From contig CAZVJF010000002.1 of NCBI GenBank assembly GCA_964627445.1, positions 310,001-374,000 of the forward strand: DNA of 64,000 nucleotides, given 5' to 3'. Of this stretch, positions 42,628 to 50,886 are shown piece by piece. The position numbers were made by a program, and so were the translations under genes. The DNA is from Luteibaculum sp964627445. Lineage in GTDB: Bacteria; Bacteroidota; Bacteroidia; Flavobacteriales_D; Luteibaculaceae. Numbering within the stretch: position 1 is the first letter of the stretch; each line of letters starts with the position of its first letter. Under the pieces are notes generated by a model that saw only the letters and a program-made list of their open reading frames with translations, did no database searches and was not told where the DNA came from.

Positions 42628-43028
42628 TGCCTTGCGTCTTGGGCATTGCTAAACATTTTGGCAGGAAAAGGTTGCGGCTTTAAATGAAAAAACAAGGTTG
42701 CGGCCATACGCGCTAAGGCAGAGGTACATACCAATGCCATGGCAGAGATATACTTGGGCAAAATTTTACCCATGTAATCGCGCGACTCTTTGGAGGACTT
42801 TCCTTTGGGGTCTACCACCACTAACCAGCGCACCTTCCTGCTACCCATCCGCTCTACCCACTCGGCTTCAGATTGCTTCATTTCCTCCATGGTGGGAGCA
42901 GGCGCTTTGGGTATGGGTATTGAGCAGTATAAGTCCTCAGACTCAAACCAACTTATGCTGGTTTCTGTCTCCATTAACGCTACATCTTTAGGAATGGGCA
43001 ATACAGCCTCAAAGGGATTTTTATTCAT
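42609..43028 (-). CDS. STAS/SpoIIAA-like small protein
   Basis: 139 aa. It has an alpha/beta sequence with VRWLVVVDPKGKSSKESRDY, YISAMALVCTSALARMAATL and PAKMFSNAQDARQWLEQL. This fits the SpoIIAA-like/STAS-SEC14 group found next to signalling genes in Bacteroidota. No catalytic motif is seen. It is the first gene of the operon and overlaps the kinase start by 19 bp. A partner-switch role is possible but not supported by a visible anti-sigma gene. Confidence 0.65.
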   Translation of the reverse strand: MNKNPFEAVLPIPKDVALMETETSISWFESEDLYCSIPIPKAPAPTMEEMKQSEAEWVERMGSRKVRWLVVVDPKGKSSKESRDYMGKILPKYISAMALVCTSALARMAATLFFHLKPQPFPAKMFSNAQDARQWLEQL

Positions 43029-43127
43029 AGCTCAACGCCTTCTGTCCAGGTAATGTAAGGACATAAGGCGCGCTATGTGAGTAACTTAGATGGAAGATGG
43101 AAATTTTCCGATTAATAGGGATCGCAG

Positions 43128-43565
43128 TTACAGGTTGGTATTGTATTCCGCTTTCTTTAGCGATTGTAGCTCTTGAAGCAAGCTAGTATACCGCTCTATA
43201 TCTCTCTTACGGGCTTGGTTATACTGGTCTTCGTCTCCAAAAATAGAGGCTTGTTGCTCCGATTCCTGTATGACGCGTTGCAGGTTGGCAATTTGACTTT
43301 CGTAAAACGCGCATTTTTCTTCAATCAGCTGTCGAATAATCTCAGTACTACTTCGTGGGTTTGCGCTTTCTTGCTCTTTGGTTAAGCTTACACGCTCTAT
43401 ATCCGTAATATCGGCAGTGTCAATAATTTCGTGCTTTACCCAGTCATCCAACTGACGCTTGGTGTAACCTTCGAAAATTACATCTTCAAAAACCATATTA
43501 AAGGCTCTTATGGTAGCTTTCCAGGTTTCTGCGCTGTCTCCTTTGGGCGGTTTGGGAATGTGCAT
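43128..43565 (-). CDS. Hypothetical coiled-coil protein
   Basis: 145 aa, no family recognised. The N-terminal half is mixed (PPKGDSAETWKATIRAFNMV). The C-terminal half is a likely coiled coil (IIRQLIEEKCAFYESQIANL and RDIERYTSLLQELQSLKKAE). It has no signal peptide or membrane helix. It lies 100 bp upstream of the signalling operon on the same strand and may be unrelated to it. Confidence 0.65.
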   Translation of the reverse strand: MHIPKPPKGDSAETWKATIRAFNMVFEDVIFEGYTKRQLDDWVKHEIIDTADITDIERVSLTKEQESANPRSSTEIIRQLIEEKCAFYESQIANLQRVIQESEQQASIFGDEDQYNQARKRDIERYTSLLQELQSLKKAEYNTNL

Positions 43566-43692
43566 AGCTAGGGTAGATTGATCTGCTCGTTGTTCCTCAA
43601 AAATACTTCAAGCACACCGCAATTTACTGGGCTAAAAAAGGCATTTACAACAAGGGTATGTTTAAAACCCCCAAGCTGCTTTTTAACCCTCG

Positions 43693-44034
43693 TTATCCTG
43701 CAACAAGGGGAGCTGCCATGTAGGCAATGCCGCGCTCGGGAAAGATGGCACTGTACCCTAAATTGGCCAGGTATTTGGCAAAAACCAAAGCCCTTTTTCC
43801 ATGCGTGCAGTAAAGCAAAAGGGTTGTGGTTTTTGGAATGCGATTTATGATGAGCTCGAAATCGGTTTGGGTAATATCCAGGTTAATAGCACCAGGGAGG
43901 TGCCCCTGGCTGAATTCCTCTGGGGTTCTTACATCGAGGCATAAACTGCGGGGGGTAGACTTAAATAGCAACATAAATTCTTTTTGCGGTAGGGCACGGT
44001 AGCCTTGATCGCGGTTGCTGGCAAAATTTTTCAT
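43693..44034 (-). CDS. Rhodanese-like domain protein
   Basis: 113 aa, a single rhodanese domain. It has CLDVRTPEEFSQGHLPGAINLDI and the active-site loop LLYCTHGKRAL with the catalytic cysteine. Such proteins carry sulfane sulfur; the partner is unknown. The loop CTHGKR is a typical rhodanese length (six residues) rather than a Cdc25 type. It is cytoplasmic. It is divergent from the BlaI gene, with 145 bp between the two starts. Confidence 0.9.
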   Translation of the reverse strand: MKNFASNRDQGYRALPQKEFMLLFKSTPRSLCLDVRTPEEFSQGHLPGAINLDITQTDFELIINRIPKTTTLLLYCTHGKRALVFAKYLANLGYSAIFPERGIAYMAAPLVAG

Positions 44035-44132
44035 TTCCTGTTATTTCATGACACAAAGATGAGCAAAGCCAATGCGCATAAGGAATAAGTCCGACTAACT
44101 GTATCAAATATAAGATGAATTGAAACGGTGAG

Positions 44133-44148
44133 AACTAACAGATTAGTT
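44133..44148. promoter_or_regulatory. Putative BlaI operator 1
   Basis: Perfect inverted repeat AACTAA-CAGA-TTAGTT, 31 bp before the blaI-like ATG. It shares the ACTA/TAGT core with the second dyad. Confidence 0.5.
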
Positions 44149-44151
44149 GAG

Positions 44152-44169
44152 TAACTAAAAAAATAGTTA
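44152..44169. promoter_or_regulatory. Putative BlaI operator 2
   Basis: Perfect inverted repeat TAACTA-AAAAAA-TAGTTA, ending 10 bp before the ATG. It resembles the TACTA/TGTA-type dyads bound by BlaI/MecI repressors, so autorepression is likely. Confidence 0.55.
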
Positions 44170-44179
44170 TATTAGCAGC

Positions 44180-44539
44180 ATGGAATTTACAAAAGCTGAA
44201 GAGCAAGTCATGAAATTGCTTTGGAAAAAGGAGAAAGCCTTTGTTAAGGAGTTGGTGCAGTTGTTTCCCGATCCCAAGCCAGCATATAACACGGTTTCAA
44301 CCATAGTCCGCATCTTAGAAAAAAAGGGCGCGGTGAGCCATGAAGCTTTTGGGAAAACACATCAATATTATCCACTAATTACCCAACAGCAGTATAGAAA
44401 GCAAGCACTATCAAGAATAATCAGCGATTTTTTCAAAGGTTCAAAAAGTCAATTGGTGGCGCATCTCATTCGCGAAGAAAATATGGATGTGGGTGAGCTG
44501 GATAGTTTGTTGAAAGAATTTAAAAACACACAGAAATAA
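44180..44539 (+). CDS. BlaI/MecI-family transcriptional repressor
   Basis: 119 aa. Winged-helix N-terminus (MEFTKAEEQVMKLLWKKEKA, then YNTVSTIVRILEKKG as recognition helix region) and a C-terminal dimerisation helix. BlaI repressors bind dyad operators and are released when the partner M56 protease cuts them. The partner gene follows with a 1-nt overlap (TAATG). No beta-lactamase gene is present, so in this operon the target is more likely the TonB-domain lipoprotein or genes elsewhere. Confidence 0.93.
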   Translation: MEFTKAEEQVMKLLWKKEKAFVKELVQLFPDPKPAYNTVSTIVRILEKKGAVSHEAFGKTHQYYPLITQQQYRKQALSRIISDFFKGSKSQLVAHLIREENMDVGELDSLLKEFKNTQK

Positions 44540-45738
44540 TGGAAGCCAGAAGCATCCTACTCTTTGCAATAACATGGCTGGTACTTGCCGTATTGTACCG
44601 TGCGTTGTTAAGCAACACACAAGCACCTGTTATAAAACGTTGGTTTATTGTGGCTAGCCCTTTGTTGGCAATAGTAATTACACAACTGCCCTGGTATTGG
44701 GTGCCTGCTTCACCCGTAACGGGCGTGGTACACTTACCGACCATGCAGGTAAGCCAGTTTACACAGGTACACACTACAATTACAGTTGGAAATATACTTT
44801 CATGGGCATTCATCCTTGTAGCTGTGCTCATGCTACTGAGAACCGTGAAGGGCATATTAGAGATTATACAGCTAAGGCGAGCGGCAAAAAGCGTAGCAGT
44901 TCACGGTATCAACGTGCTTGTTCACCAGGCCATAGCGGGTCCTTTTAGCTTTTTCCACTGGATATTTATACCAAGCACTACGGCTGAGCAAGAAGTACTA
45001 CTCCACGAAAAGCTCCACGGAAAACTTGGACACAGCGTAGATATTTTGTTGTGGGAGTTCCTGAAACCCTTGCTGTGGTGGCATCCAGCTTGGTGGATAC
45101 TCCGAAAAGAAATAGAGCTAAACCATGAACACCAGGTAGATTTATTCATAAGAAGATCGGCTGGTGAACGCTATGAAAGCACCTTGATCCGGAATGCGGT
45201 AACTCAGTGGATGGTACCGTTAAGCACCCCATTTGCCAAGCAAACCCAGTTAAAAAAGCGACTGGAAATGATGAAAAGACGCGTGAGTGTGCTTCGCAAT
45301 GCCGTGGCCATGAGTACACTCCTACTCGTAAGCATAAGCGTTGTGGCAGTACTCCAGATGGCGTGTTCCAAAGAAGAAACCCAAAAGGTTGAACCCACAG
45401 TAGAGCAACCCAATAAAGCAGAGGAGGCATATACGATTACAGAACAAATGCCACAATTTCCAGGTGGAACCAAGGCCATGTTCCAGTATTTTGCTTCGCG
45501 GGTGAAGTACCCTAAAGAGTTAGAAGCGAAAAACATTGAAGGTGTGGTGTTTGTGAGCTTTATTGTGGATACCGATGGCAGTATACGCGATGTGGAGCTG
45601 CTCCGCGGTATAGCCGATGCGGCAGACCAGCAGGCCCTTGAAATCACAGCCAACATGCCCAATTGGGAACCCGGGTATCACAAAGGAAAAGCCGTACCTG
45701 TAAAATTTAACCTTCCTATCCGCTTTACGCTAGAGTAA
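44539..45738 (+). CDS. M56 (BlaR1-like) membrane protease with TonB C-terminal domain
   Basis: 399 aa. Membrane helices lie near residues 3-22, 35-52 and 84-101. The zinc-protease motif is HEKLH (156-160), with further His/Glu in EIELNHEHQVD. Another hydrophobic segment precedes residue ~275 (SMSTLLLVSIS-like). The last ~100 residues, QMPQFPGGTKAMFQYFASRV to the end, form a TonB C-terminal domain. There is no penicillin-binding sensor domain, so it should not sense beta-lactams. The layout implies a signal at the envelope that leads to cutting of the BlaI repressor. It overlaps blaI by 1 nt. Confidence 0.92.
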   Translation: MEARSILLFAITWLVLAVLYRALLSNTQAPVIKRWFIVASPLLAIVITQLPWYWVPASPVTGVVHLPTMQVSQFTQVHTTITVGNILSWAFILVAVLMLLRTVKGILEIIQLRRAAKSVAVHGINVLVHQAIAGPFSFFHWIFIPSTTAEQEVLLHEKLHGKLGHSVDILLWEFLKPLLWWHPAWWILRKEIELNHEHQVDLFIRRSAGERYESTLIRNAVTQWMVPLSTPFAKQTQLKKRLEMMKRRVSVLRNAVAMSTLLLVSISVVAVLQMACSKEETQKVEPTVEQPNKAEEAYTITEQMPQFPGGTKAMFQYFASRVKYPKELEAKNIEGVVFVSFIVDTDGSIRDVELLRGIADAADQQALEITANMPNWEPGYHKGKAVPVKFNLPIRFTLE

Positions 45739-45795
45739 CCGGGGCATACCATGGGGCCTCGGTCTATTTATATATCAACGTTAAAATCAAAAACT

Positions 45796-46236
45796 ATGAA
45801 GTATCTAAAAGCACGTAGAATATGGGTACTTGCTGCTGTAGCGCTGCTATTTGTTGCATGCAGTGAGACCCTGGAAGAACCAACACCAAAGAGCAGCACT
45901 GCTAAAAGTGACGCTGTTGTTACCGATTTAAAGTCCTTAGAAACCAAGCCAGAATACCCTGGTGGCATGGATGCTTTGGTAGCGTTTATTAGCGACCACC
46001 TAGAGTATCCGAAATCACTGGAGGATGACGGCCTGGAAGGTAAGGTTTTCGTCTCCTTTATTATCCAACCGAATGGTGAGGTTTCAGATGTTACGGTAGA
46101 AAAAGGTTTTGCTAGCGAAGCCGATGAAGCGGCCAAAGAACTGGTAGCACAACTGCCCAAATGGTCACCAGGTGTAAAAGATGGAAAAAAAGTGGCGGTA
46201 AAATACATGCTGCCCATTGCTTTTCAATTGCAGTAA
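45796..46236 (+). CDS. TonB-domain lipoprotein
   Basis: 146 aa from the ATG at 45796; the longer frame from 45751 has no signal peptide. A lipoprotein signal with FVACSE (lipobox) is followed by a ~30-residue linker and a TonB C-terminal domain (YPGGMDALVAFISDHLEYPK, then FVSFIIQPNGEVSDVTVEKG). The domain is clearly paralogous to that of the upstream M56 protein. No transmembrane energising part is present, so it is not a classical TonB. It sits 57 bp downstream of the protease gene, in the same operon, and is followed by a strong palindromic terminator. Confidence 0.88.
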   Translation: MKYLKARRIWVLAAVALLFVACSETLEEPTPKSSTAKSDAVVTDLKSLETKPEYPGGMDALVAFISDHLEYPKSLEDDGLEGKVFVSFIIQPNGEVSDVTVEKGFASEADEAAKELVAQLPKWSPGVKDGKKVAVKYMLPIAFQLQ

Positions 46237-46252
46237 AGCATTCCAATAAAAA

Positions 46253-46290
46253 TTAAAAGCCCGATGCAGCATGCTGCATCGGGCTTTTAA
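46253..46290. terminator. Bidirectional terminator
   Basis: Perfect 38-bp palindrome with 19-base arms (left arm starts TTAAAAGCCCGATGC). The A- and T-runs at its edges suit both strands. It lies between the convergent TonB-lipoprotein and S8 protease genes. Confidence 0.85.
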
Positions 46291-46312
46291 TCAATTGCGT
46301 CAGTTCTATTTC

Positions 46313-47530
46313 CTAGTATACAGCAATAGGATCGGGGTTTCCATCGGGGTCGTTGCTTACCGTGCCATCGGTGTTGGGCGTACCGTTGCTTATTAAATAT
46401 AAGCCTGCCAAGTGCGGAGCAGCCATAGAGGTGCCACTTAGCGTACGGTAACCACCGTTTCGGTATGTTGAAGTAATGCCCTGTCCAGGACCAGCAAAAT
46501 CTACAGGCGGGTTGCCAAAGTTTGAGAAACCAGCCCAGCGATCACCACTTCGGAATGCAGAAACAGTAACCAAAAATGGACCGTTGGCACGTGCTGGGGA
46601 GTTTAAATTAGCATCTCTTCTGTCGTTTCCTGCGGCAAGCACATACCAAGTCCCTGCGGCAGAAGCACTTTGTACCGCTAAATCCATAAGGCTGTTCGCT
46701 CCACCAGAAAGGCTCATATTGGCCACATCGCCTGGTAAAGAAAGTCCAGCTACGTAGTCTACTCCGGCAATAACATCGGTTACAAGGCCCGTTCCGTTTC
46801 CTCCCAGTACTTTAACAGAGACCACGGTAGCACCTGCTGCCACACCAATAACCCCTGTGTTGTTATCCAACGCAGCAATAGTCCCGGCAACGTGGGTTCC
46901 GTGCCCTTGATTGTCATCACCGCCATTACTTAAGAAGGTTCCATCGCCCGTGGCAAAAGATTGGCTGCGAACTGGGTCTACTTTAAGGTCAGGATGATCT
47001 AAATCGACTCCAGTATCCAAAACCCAAGCCGTTTTTCCAGATCCATCGGCAGTACCTACACGTTGGATTCCCCACGGGGTAGATTGAGATTTTAATTGGG
47101 TCCTGGGTGTACTATTCTCTTGAATATCCACTCGAACTATGCCGTCTGGGCTAACCAAATCCACCAAGTCACTGGCCAGCACACGGTCTAATGCAGTTGC
47201 GCTCAAAGGCATAGCTACACCAGGATATACGTGGGTGTAGTGGTGAACCACTTGGCTTGCTTCTAGACCTAGAGAAGCCAATGCTGTGTTTAAAGCAGTT
47301 TTAACCAGCTCGCGATCGGCATCTTGCACCAAGCCAGATGGAAGTAGCTTGGAAAGCTTGTTCTCATTAAACTTAATGATGTACCGGTCGGTGTTACTGT
47401 CTTCGGAAGCAGCAACCCACTTGGGGTTTTCATCGGTGCTGCCACTCGGTGTTGGCGATACATTTTCTTTGGTGCATTGCGCTAAGAGCATACCGCCCGC
47501 GCAAAGCATGAGTAGGGTTTTCTTCTTCAT
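46313..47530 (-). CDS. Subtilisin-family (S8) protease, lipoprotein
   Basis: 405 aa. Lipoprotein signal with lipobox LLAQC at residues 15-19. An I9-like propeptide occupies ~45-125 (RYIIKFNENKLSKLLPSG). Catalytic triad: D172 in VLDTGVDLDHPDL, H210 in GHGTHVAG and S368 in SGTSMAAPH. The oxyanion region AAGNDRRDA is present. This is the proteinase-K-like branch by motif form. No T9SS sorting domain is present, so it should be anchored by its lipid, in the periplasm or outer membrane. The ATG at 47530 gives a normal signal. It is transcribed alone. Confidence 0.94.
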   Translation of the reverse strand: MKKKTLLMLCAGGMLLAQCTKENVSPTPSGSTDENPKWVAASEDSNTDRYIIKFNENKLSKLLPSGLVQDADRELVKTALNTALASLGLEASQVVHHYTHVYPGVAMPLSATALDRVLASDLVDLVSPDGIVRVDIQENSTPRTQLKSQSTPWGIQRVGTADGSGKTAWVLDTGVDLDHPDLKVDPVRSQSFATGDGTFLSNGGDDNQGHGTHVAGTIAALDNNTGVIGVAAGATVVSVKVLGGNGTGLVTDVIAGVDYVAGLSLPGDVANMSLSGGANSLMDLAVQSASAAGTWYVLAAGNDRRDANLNSPARANGPFLVTVSAFRSGDRWAGFSNFGNPPVDFAGPGQGITSTYRNGGYRTLSGTSMAAPHLAGLYLISNGTPNTDGTVSNDPDGNPDPIAVY

Positions 47531-47687
47531 TTTAAGGAATTTGATCTAAAAATATGTGTCGGGTCGCTACCTGGCAACCTGTAACTGGATAAATCAAACA
47601 TTAAAGTTGGAATGCTTAGGCTTGGATTTCCAGCCATCATAATCCTGAAAGAATTACGTTACTTAGCTGCGTAAATGCTTAGGAGGT

Positions 47688-50060
47688 ATGCAAGAGCGGG
47701 TACTCACCACACTTTTTTGTTTGTTTTCGGTATTCATGGTTCCTGCCCAGTCGCGGTTAGCCGTTGGGCAATGGCAAGACCACTTTGCAACTAGCGAGGT
47801 GCGATCTTTGGCCAACGCTGGCGATAAAATCTACATTGCTTTCGCTAACGGTTTGGTTGCTTATTCGCTAGATGATTTTTCCATTGAGAAAATAGGTAGG
47901 GTTCAAGGCTTATCTGATGTGGGTATCTCAACCATGGCCTGGGATGAAACTACGGAAACCTTGCTGATAGGCTATGCCAACGGCAATATCGATTTATTAC
48001 GGAATCGCACCATTATCAATGTGCCAGACATTATCAATGAAGGGATTATTGGCTCTACCGCCATCAATGAGATTACCCTATTGGGAGACGGTACCGCCTA
48101 TTTTGCTACCGACTTTGGCCTGGTGCTGTTGGATGCCGCGACAGGCCTGAGTTTAGATTCGTATCGCTTCCAAACAGACGAATTCCAATTGGCTGTAAAT
48201 GACGTGGCCATATTAAGGGATACCATCTTTGCCGCTACGAATCAGGGGATATGGCGTGCACCATTCAACGATCCTGCTGTTTTACTAGCTGATTTTAGAA
48301 ACTGGGAGCAAGACCAAACGGTTCCCAGCCCCGTACGCGATTTAGCATTCAACCAGATAGAGGTTGTGGGAAACCGGATATTTGCCAACTACTTTTCCAA
48401 TGAATACCCTAAGGATAGCCTGTATTATAAGGATGAAGGTAATGCATGGGAGCGTGTAGCCTCCATCAGCTTTTATCAAACCGATAACATCCACCAAACC
48501 GGTGATCAGCTAACGGTGGCACGAAGATTTGGAGTTACCACGATTAATCTAGACTTAACGCAAGCGAGCGATCTTCCCATAAGCCGGCAATTTTCACAAG
48601 ATCAGGTATATGGGTTAACGGATGCTGTGGTTTATGGCTCGGGGGAAGTGATGGCAGGAAGCGATACTTATGGTGCACTTTTTCTGAGTAGTCAAGGGAT
48701 TTATACTCCCCTAGAAATTAACGCCCCTTATTTAGATATAGCCTTTAGATTAGGCACATCCCCAGACGATGCCTTATTTGTGACTGCAGGTGGTTTTGAT
48801 GCACAAAACAGCAATATTTTTAGACGAGGTGGCTTGTTTCGATACCACCAGGGTAGTTGGGATAACTTCCATGCGCGTTTGGATACTTCGGTTTACAACG
48901 ACACCATTGTAGATTTTGTGGAGGTTGCCGCAACTAGCAAAGACAACTTTTTTATAGGTTCTTGGGGAGATGGATTGCTTGAGTTTAATAATAGCCAACT
49001 CGAGGAACTCTATTTCTCTACCAATGCGCCCCTCACAGTACGCGAGGCCTTTAATTCCCAAGTATACTCGGGCTACATACAATACGATAAGGATGGTAAT
49101 TTATGGGTATCGAATGGCTATTCAGAAGACCTATTCAAGGTGCTAACTCCCGCAGGCGAATGGATACCTGTGGATTTAGGGAATGATTACGGAGGAATAG
49201 CGCAATCTATTGTTAAGGAGTTTGTAATTACCGCAGACAACCAACTCTGGATTACAAGAGCCGGCCAGGGCAGTGGGGTAAATGGGCTGTATGCCTTTCA
49301 ATATGGAGATGATATTGCCGATGCATCTGCTTGGCAAGGCCGAAGATTTTCTGAGAACGGAGGGGGAATACCCAATGATGCTGTGCTTTGCGTTGCTGAA
49401 GATTTGGATGGTGACATCTGGATAGGTACTACGCAGGGTCCTGCAGTGTTTTACAATCCAACGGCTGCTATAGATGACCCCTCCCAACAAGCACAGCAAA
49501 TATTTATTGAACAAGACGGCAATGTTCAGATTGTGTTGGAAACAGAGCAAATAAACGCCATTGCTATAGATGGTGGAAACCGGAAGTGGTTTGCGACCCA
49601 GTCCTCCGGGATTTTTCTCTTTTCGGAAGACGTAACCGAGTTAATTGCCCATTATACGGTAGAAAACAGTCCTTTGCTTTCTAATGAGGTGAGCGATCTA
49701 GCTATTTTACCGCAAAGCGGAGAGCTTTTTATTGCAAGTGGAGTAGGCTTGCAATCGCTAAAAATAGACGCAACACCAGGTTTGCAATCCATTAGTGAAA
49801 TTAATGTTTACCCCAATCCAGTAAGACCCAACTACCAAGGTGCGGTAACCATGGATGGATTTGTGCGCGATACCCAGCTTAAAATCACCGATAGCTCGGG
49901 GCGTTTGGTTACCGAGATTACCTCATTGGGTGGACGGGCTTCGTGGAACCTAGATCGCTTCGATGGGGGATCGGTAGGAAGTGGCATTTATCTCATTATG
50001 GCCACTTCTGAGGATGGCGAGGAAACCATTGTAGATCGTGTATTGGTGGTAAGAAACTAG
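47688..50060 (+). CDS. porZ: PorZ-like beta-propeller T9SS component
   Basis: 790 aa with a signal peptide ending VPAQS. Most of the protein is beta-propeller repeats (for example WQDHFATSEVRSLANAGDKI and DLDGDIWIGTTQGPAVFYNP), similar to two-component regulator propellers but with no kinase domain. The last ~80 residues (VYPNPVRPNYQGAVTMDGFV to IVDRVLVVRN) are a T9SS C-terminal domain. In Porphyromonas gingivalis, PorZ belongs to the attachment complex that processes T9SS cargo at the cell surface. The neighbour recO is typical for this gene in the phylum. It overlaps recO by 1 nt. Confidence 0.88.
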   Translation: MQERVLTTLFCLFSVFMVPAQSRLAVGQWQDHFATSEVRSLANAGDKIYIAFANGLVAYSLDDFSIEKIGRVQGLSDVGISTMAWDETTETLLIGYANGNIDLLRNRTIINVPDIINEGIIGSTAINEITLLGDGTAYFATDFGLVLLDAATGLSLDSYRFQTDEFQLAVNDVAILRDTIFAATNQGIWRAPFNDPAVLLADFRNWEQDQTVPSPVRDLAFNQIEVVGNRIFANYFSNEYPKDSLYYKDEGNAWERVASISFYQTDNIHQTGDQLTVARRFGVTTINLDLTQASDLPISRQFSQDQVYGLTDAVVYGSGEVMAGSDTYGALFLSSQGIYTPLEINAPYLDIAFRLGTSPDDALFVTAGGFDAQNSNIFRRGGLFRYHQGSWDNFHARLDTSVYNDTIVDFVEVAATSKDNFFIGSWGDGLLEFNNSQLEELYFSTNAPLTVREAFNSQVYSGYIQYDKDGNLWVSNGYSEDLFKVLTPAGEWIPVDLGNDYGGIAQSIVKEFVITADNQLWITRAGQGSGVNGLYAFQYGDDIADASAWQGRRFSENGGGIPNDAVLCVAEDLDGDIWIGTTQGPAVFYNPTAAIDDPSQQAQQIFIEQDGNVQIVLETEQINAIAIDGGNRKWFATQSSGIFLFSEDVTELIAHYTVENSPLLSNEVSDLAILPQSGELFIASGVGLQSLKIDATPGLQSISEINVYPNPVRPNYQGAVTMDGFVRDTQLKITDSSGRLVTEITSLGGRASWNLDRFDGGSVGSGIYLIMATSEDGEETIVDRVLVVRN

Positions 50061-50716
50061 TGGAACGCACAAGGGCCTTTATACTTTCTTATCGTCCATA
50101 TTCAGATACCTCCCTGCTGTTGCACACAGTTTGCGAGGATGGTGAATCTCGCACCTTTTTGATTAAGGGTGCTCGAAATCGAAAAAAAGACAAGGTGTTA
50201 CACTACAAAAACCCACTAGCTTGGTTAGATGTAGTGCACTACCCTTCCAAGTCTGGAGAGATCTTTTTACTGAAGGAAGCGCAGTTAATCAACGTAAAAC
50301 TGATGCAGAATCCAGACCCCATGGTGCAATGTATGCGGATTTTCGCGGCTGATTTTTTACAGCACTGGGTAAGGCAGCAGCCCAGTTTTTCGGAGGCCTA
50401 TGCTATGGCACTGTTCAGTGATAATTTTCTAACCCAGGGTTCGGCAATTATGGAGTTTCCCTTGCACTTGGTATGCGAAGCGATGCTACACATGGGCTTG
50501 CAGCCCAGCGGAGAGACCGCCTTTCTTGGGAACACCAAAGCCAGACATTTGTGGGATACATTTAAGGAGCATGAGCGTGGTGGTTTTGCGCGTATTATGT
50601 TAAAAAACAGTGTCGATCGTGCACAACTATTGCAAAGCTTACTTACTTACCTTTCCCATAGCTTGCCTGGATTTAACAAGTTGAAGTCCATACCAGTAAT
50701 TAAAGAGCTGCTCTAG
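50060..50716 (+). CDS. recO: DNA repair protein RecO
   Basis: 218 aa with a GTG start overlapping the porZ stop (TAGTG). N-terminal OB fold (TRAFILSYRPYSDTSLLLHT, then EDGESRTFLIKGARNRKKDK) and a helical C-terminal part. It lacks the four-cysteine zinc motif found in some RecO proteins, as is usual in this phylum. It loads RecA on gaps with RecR. A 170-bp gap then holds the promoter of the protease array. Confidence 0.92.
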   Translation: MERTRAFILSYRPYSDTSLLLHTVCEDGESRTFLIKGARNRKKDKVLHYKNPLAWLDVVHYPSKSGEIFLLKEAQLINVKLMQNPDPMVQCMRIFAADFLQHWVRQQPSFSEAYAMALFSDNFLTQGSAIMEFPLHLVCEAMLHMGLQPSGETAFLGNTKARHLWDTFKEHERGGFARIMLKNSVDRAQLLQSLLTYLSHSLPGFNKLKSIPVIKELL

Positions 50717-50846
50717 CTTTAGGTAATTTTACAGCTAACCTTATTAATCGTTAGTTAAGCATTTTTTACCGTTGTGTTTACAAGATTGATTCAAGAATAA
50801 GAGCACCGCTCATCAAAGGAAAATCGTAGGTAGCTTAACGAATTGG

Positions 50847-50854
50847 TATTTTTG
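50847..50854 (+). promoter_or_regulatory. Putative -7 element of the M43 protease array
   Basis: TATTTTTG is a perfect TAnnTTTG, 32 bp before the first protease ATG, in the only sizeable gap (170 bp) of the array. No -33 TTG is seen at the usual distance. Confidence 0.45.
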
Positions 50855-50886
50855 CCTTCCCCTGTTTTAAACCGAAAATCAGTTTT

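Noticed and set aside
44539..45738. Beta-lactam sensor BlaR1
   Set aside because: The M56 protease domain is present, but the penicillin-binding sensor domain is absent and replaced by a TonB domain; no beta-lactamase gene is nearby.
47681..47690. Shine-Dalgarno site AGGAGGT before porZ
   Set aside because: It ends directly at the ATG, too close for normal SD spacing, and this phylum makes little use of SD sites.
47688..50060. Hybrid two-component sensor with propeller domains
   Set aside because: Propeller repeats are present, but there is no kinase, receiver or membrane helix. The sorting domain and recO neighbour fit PorZ.
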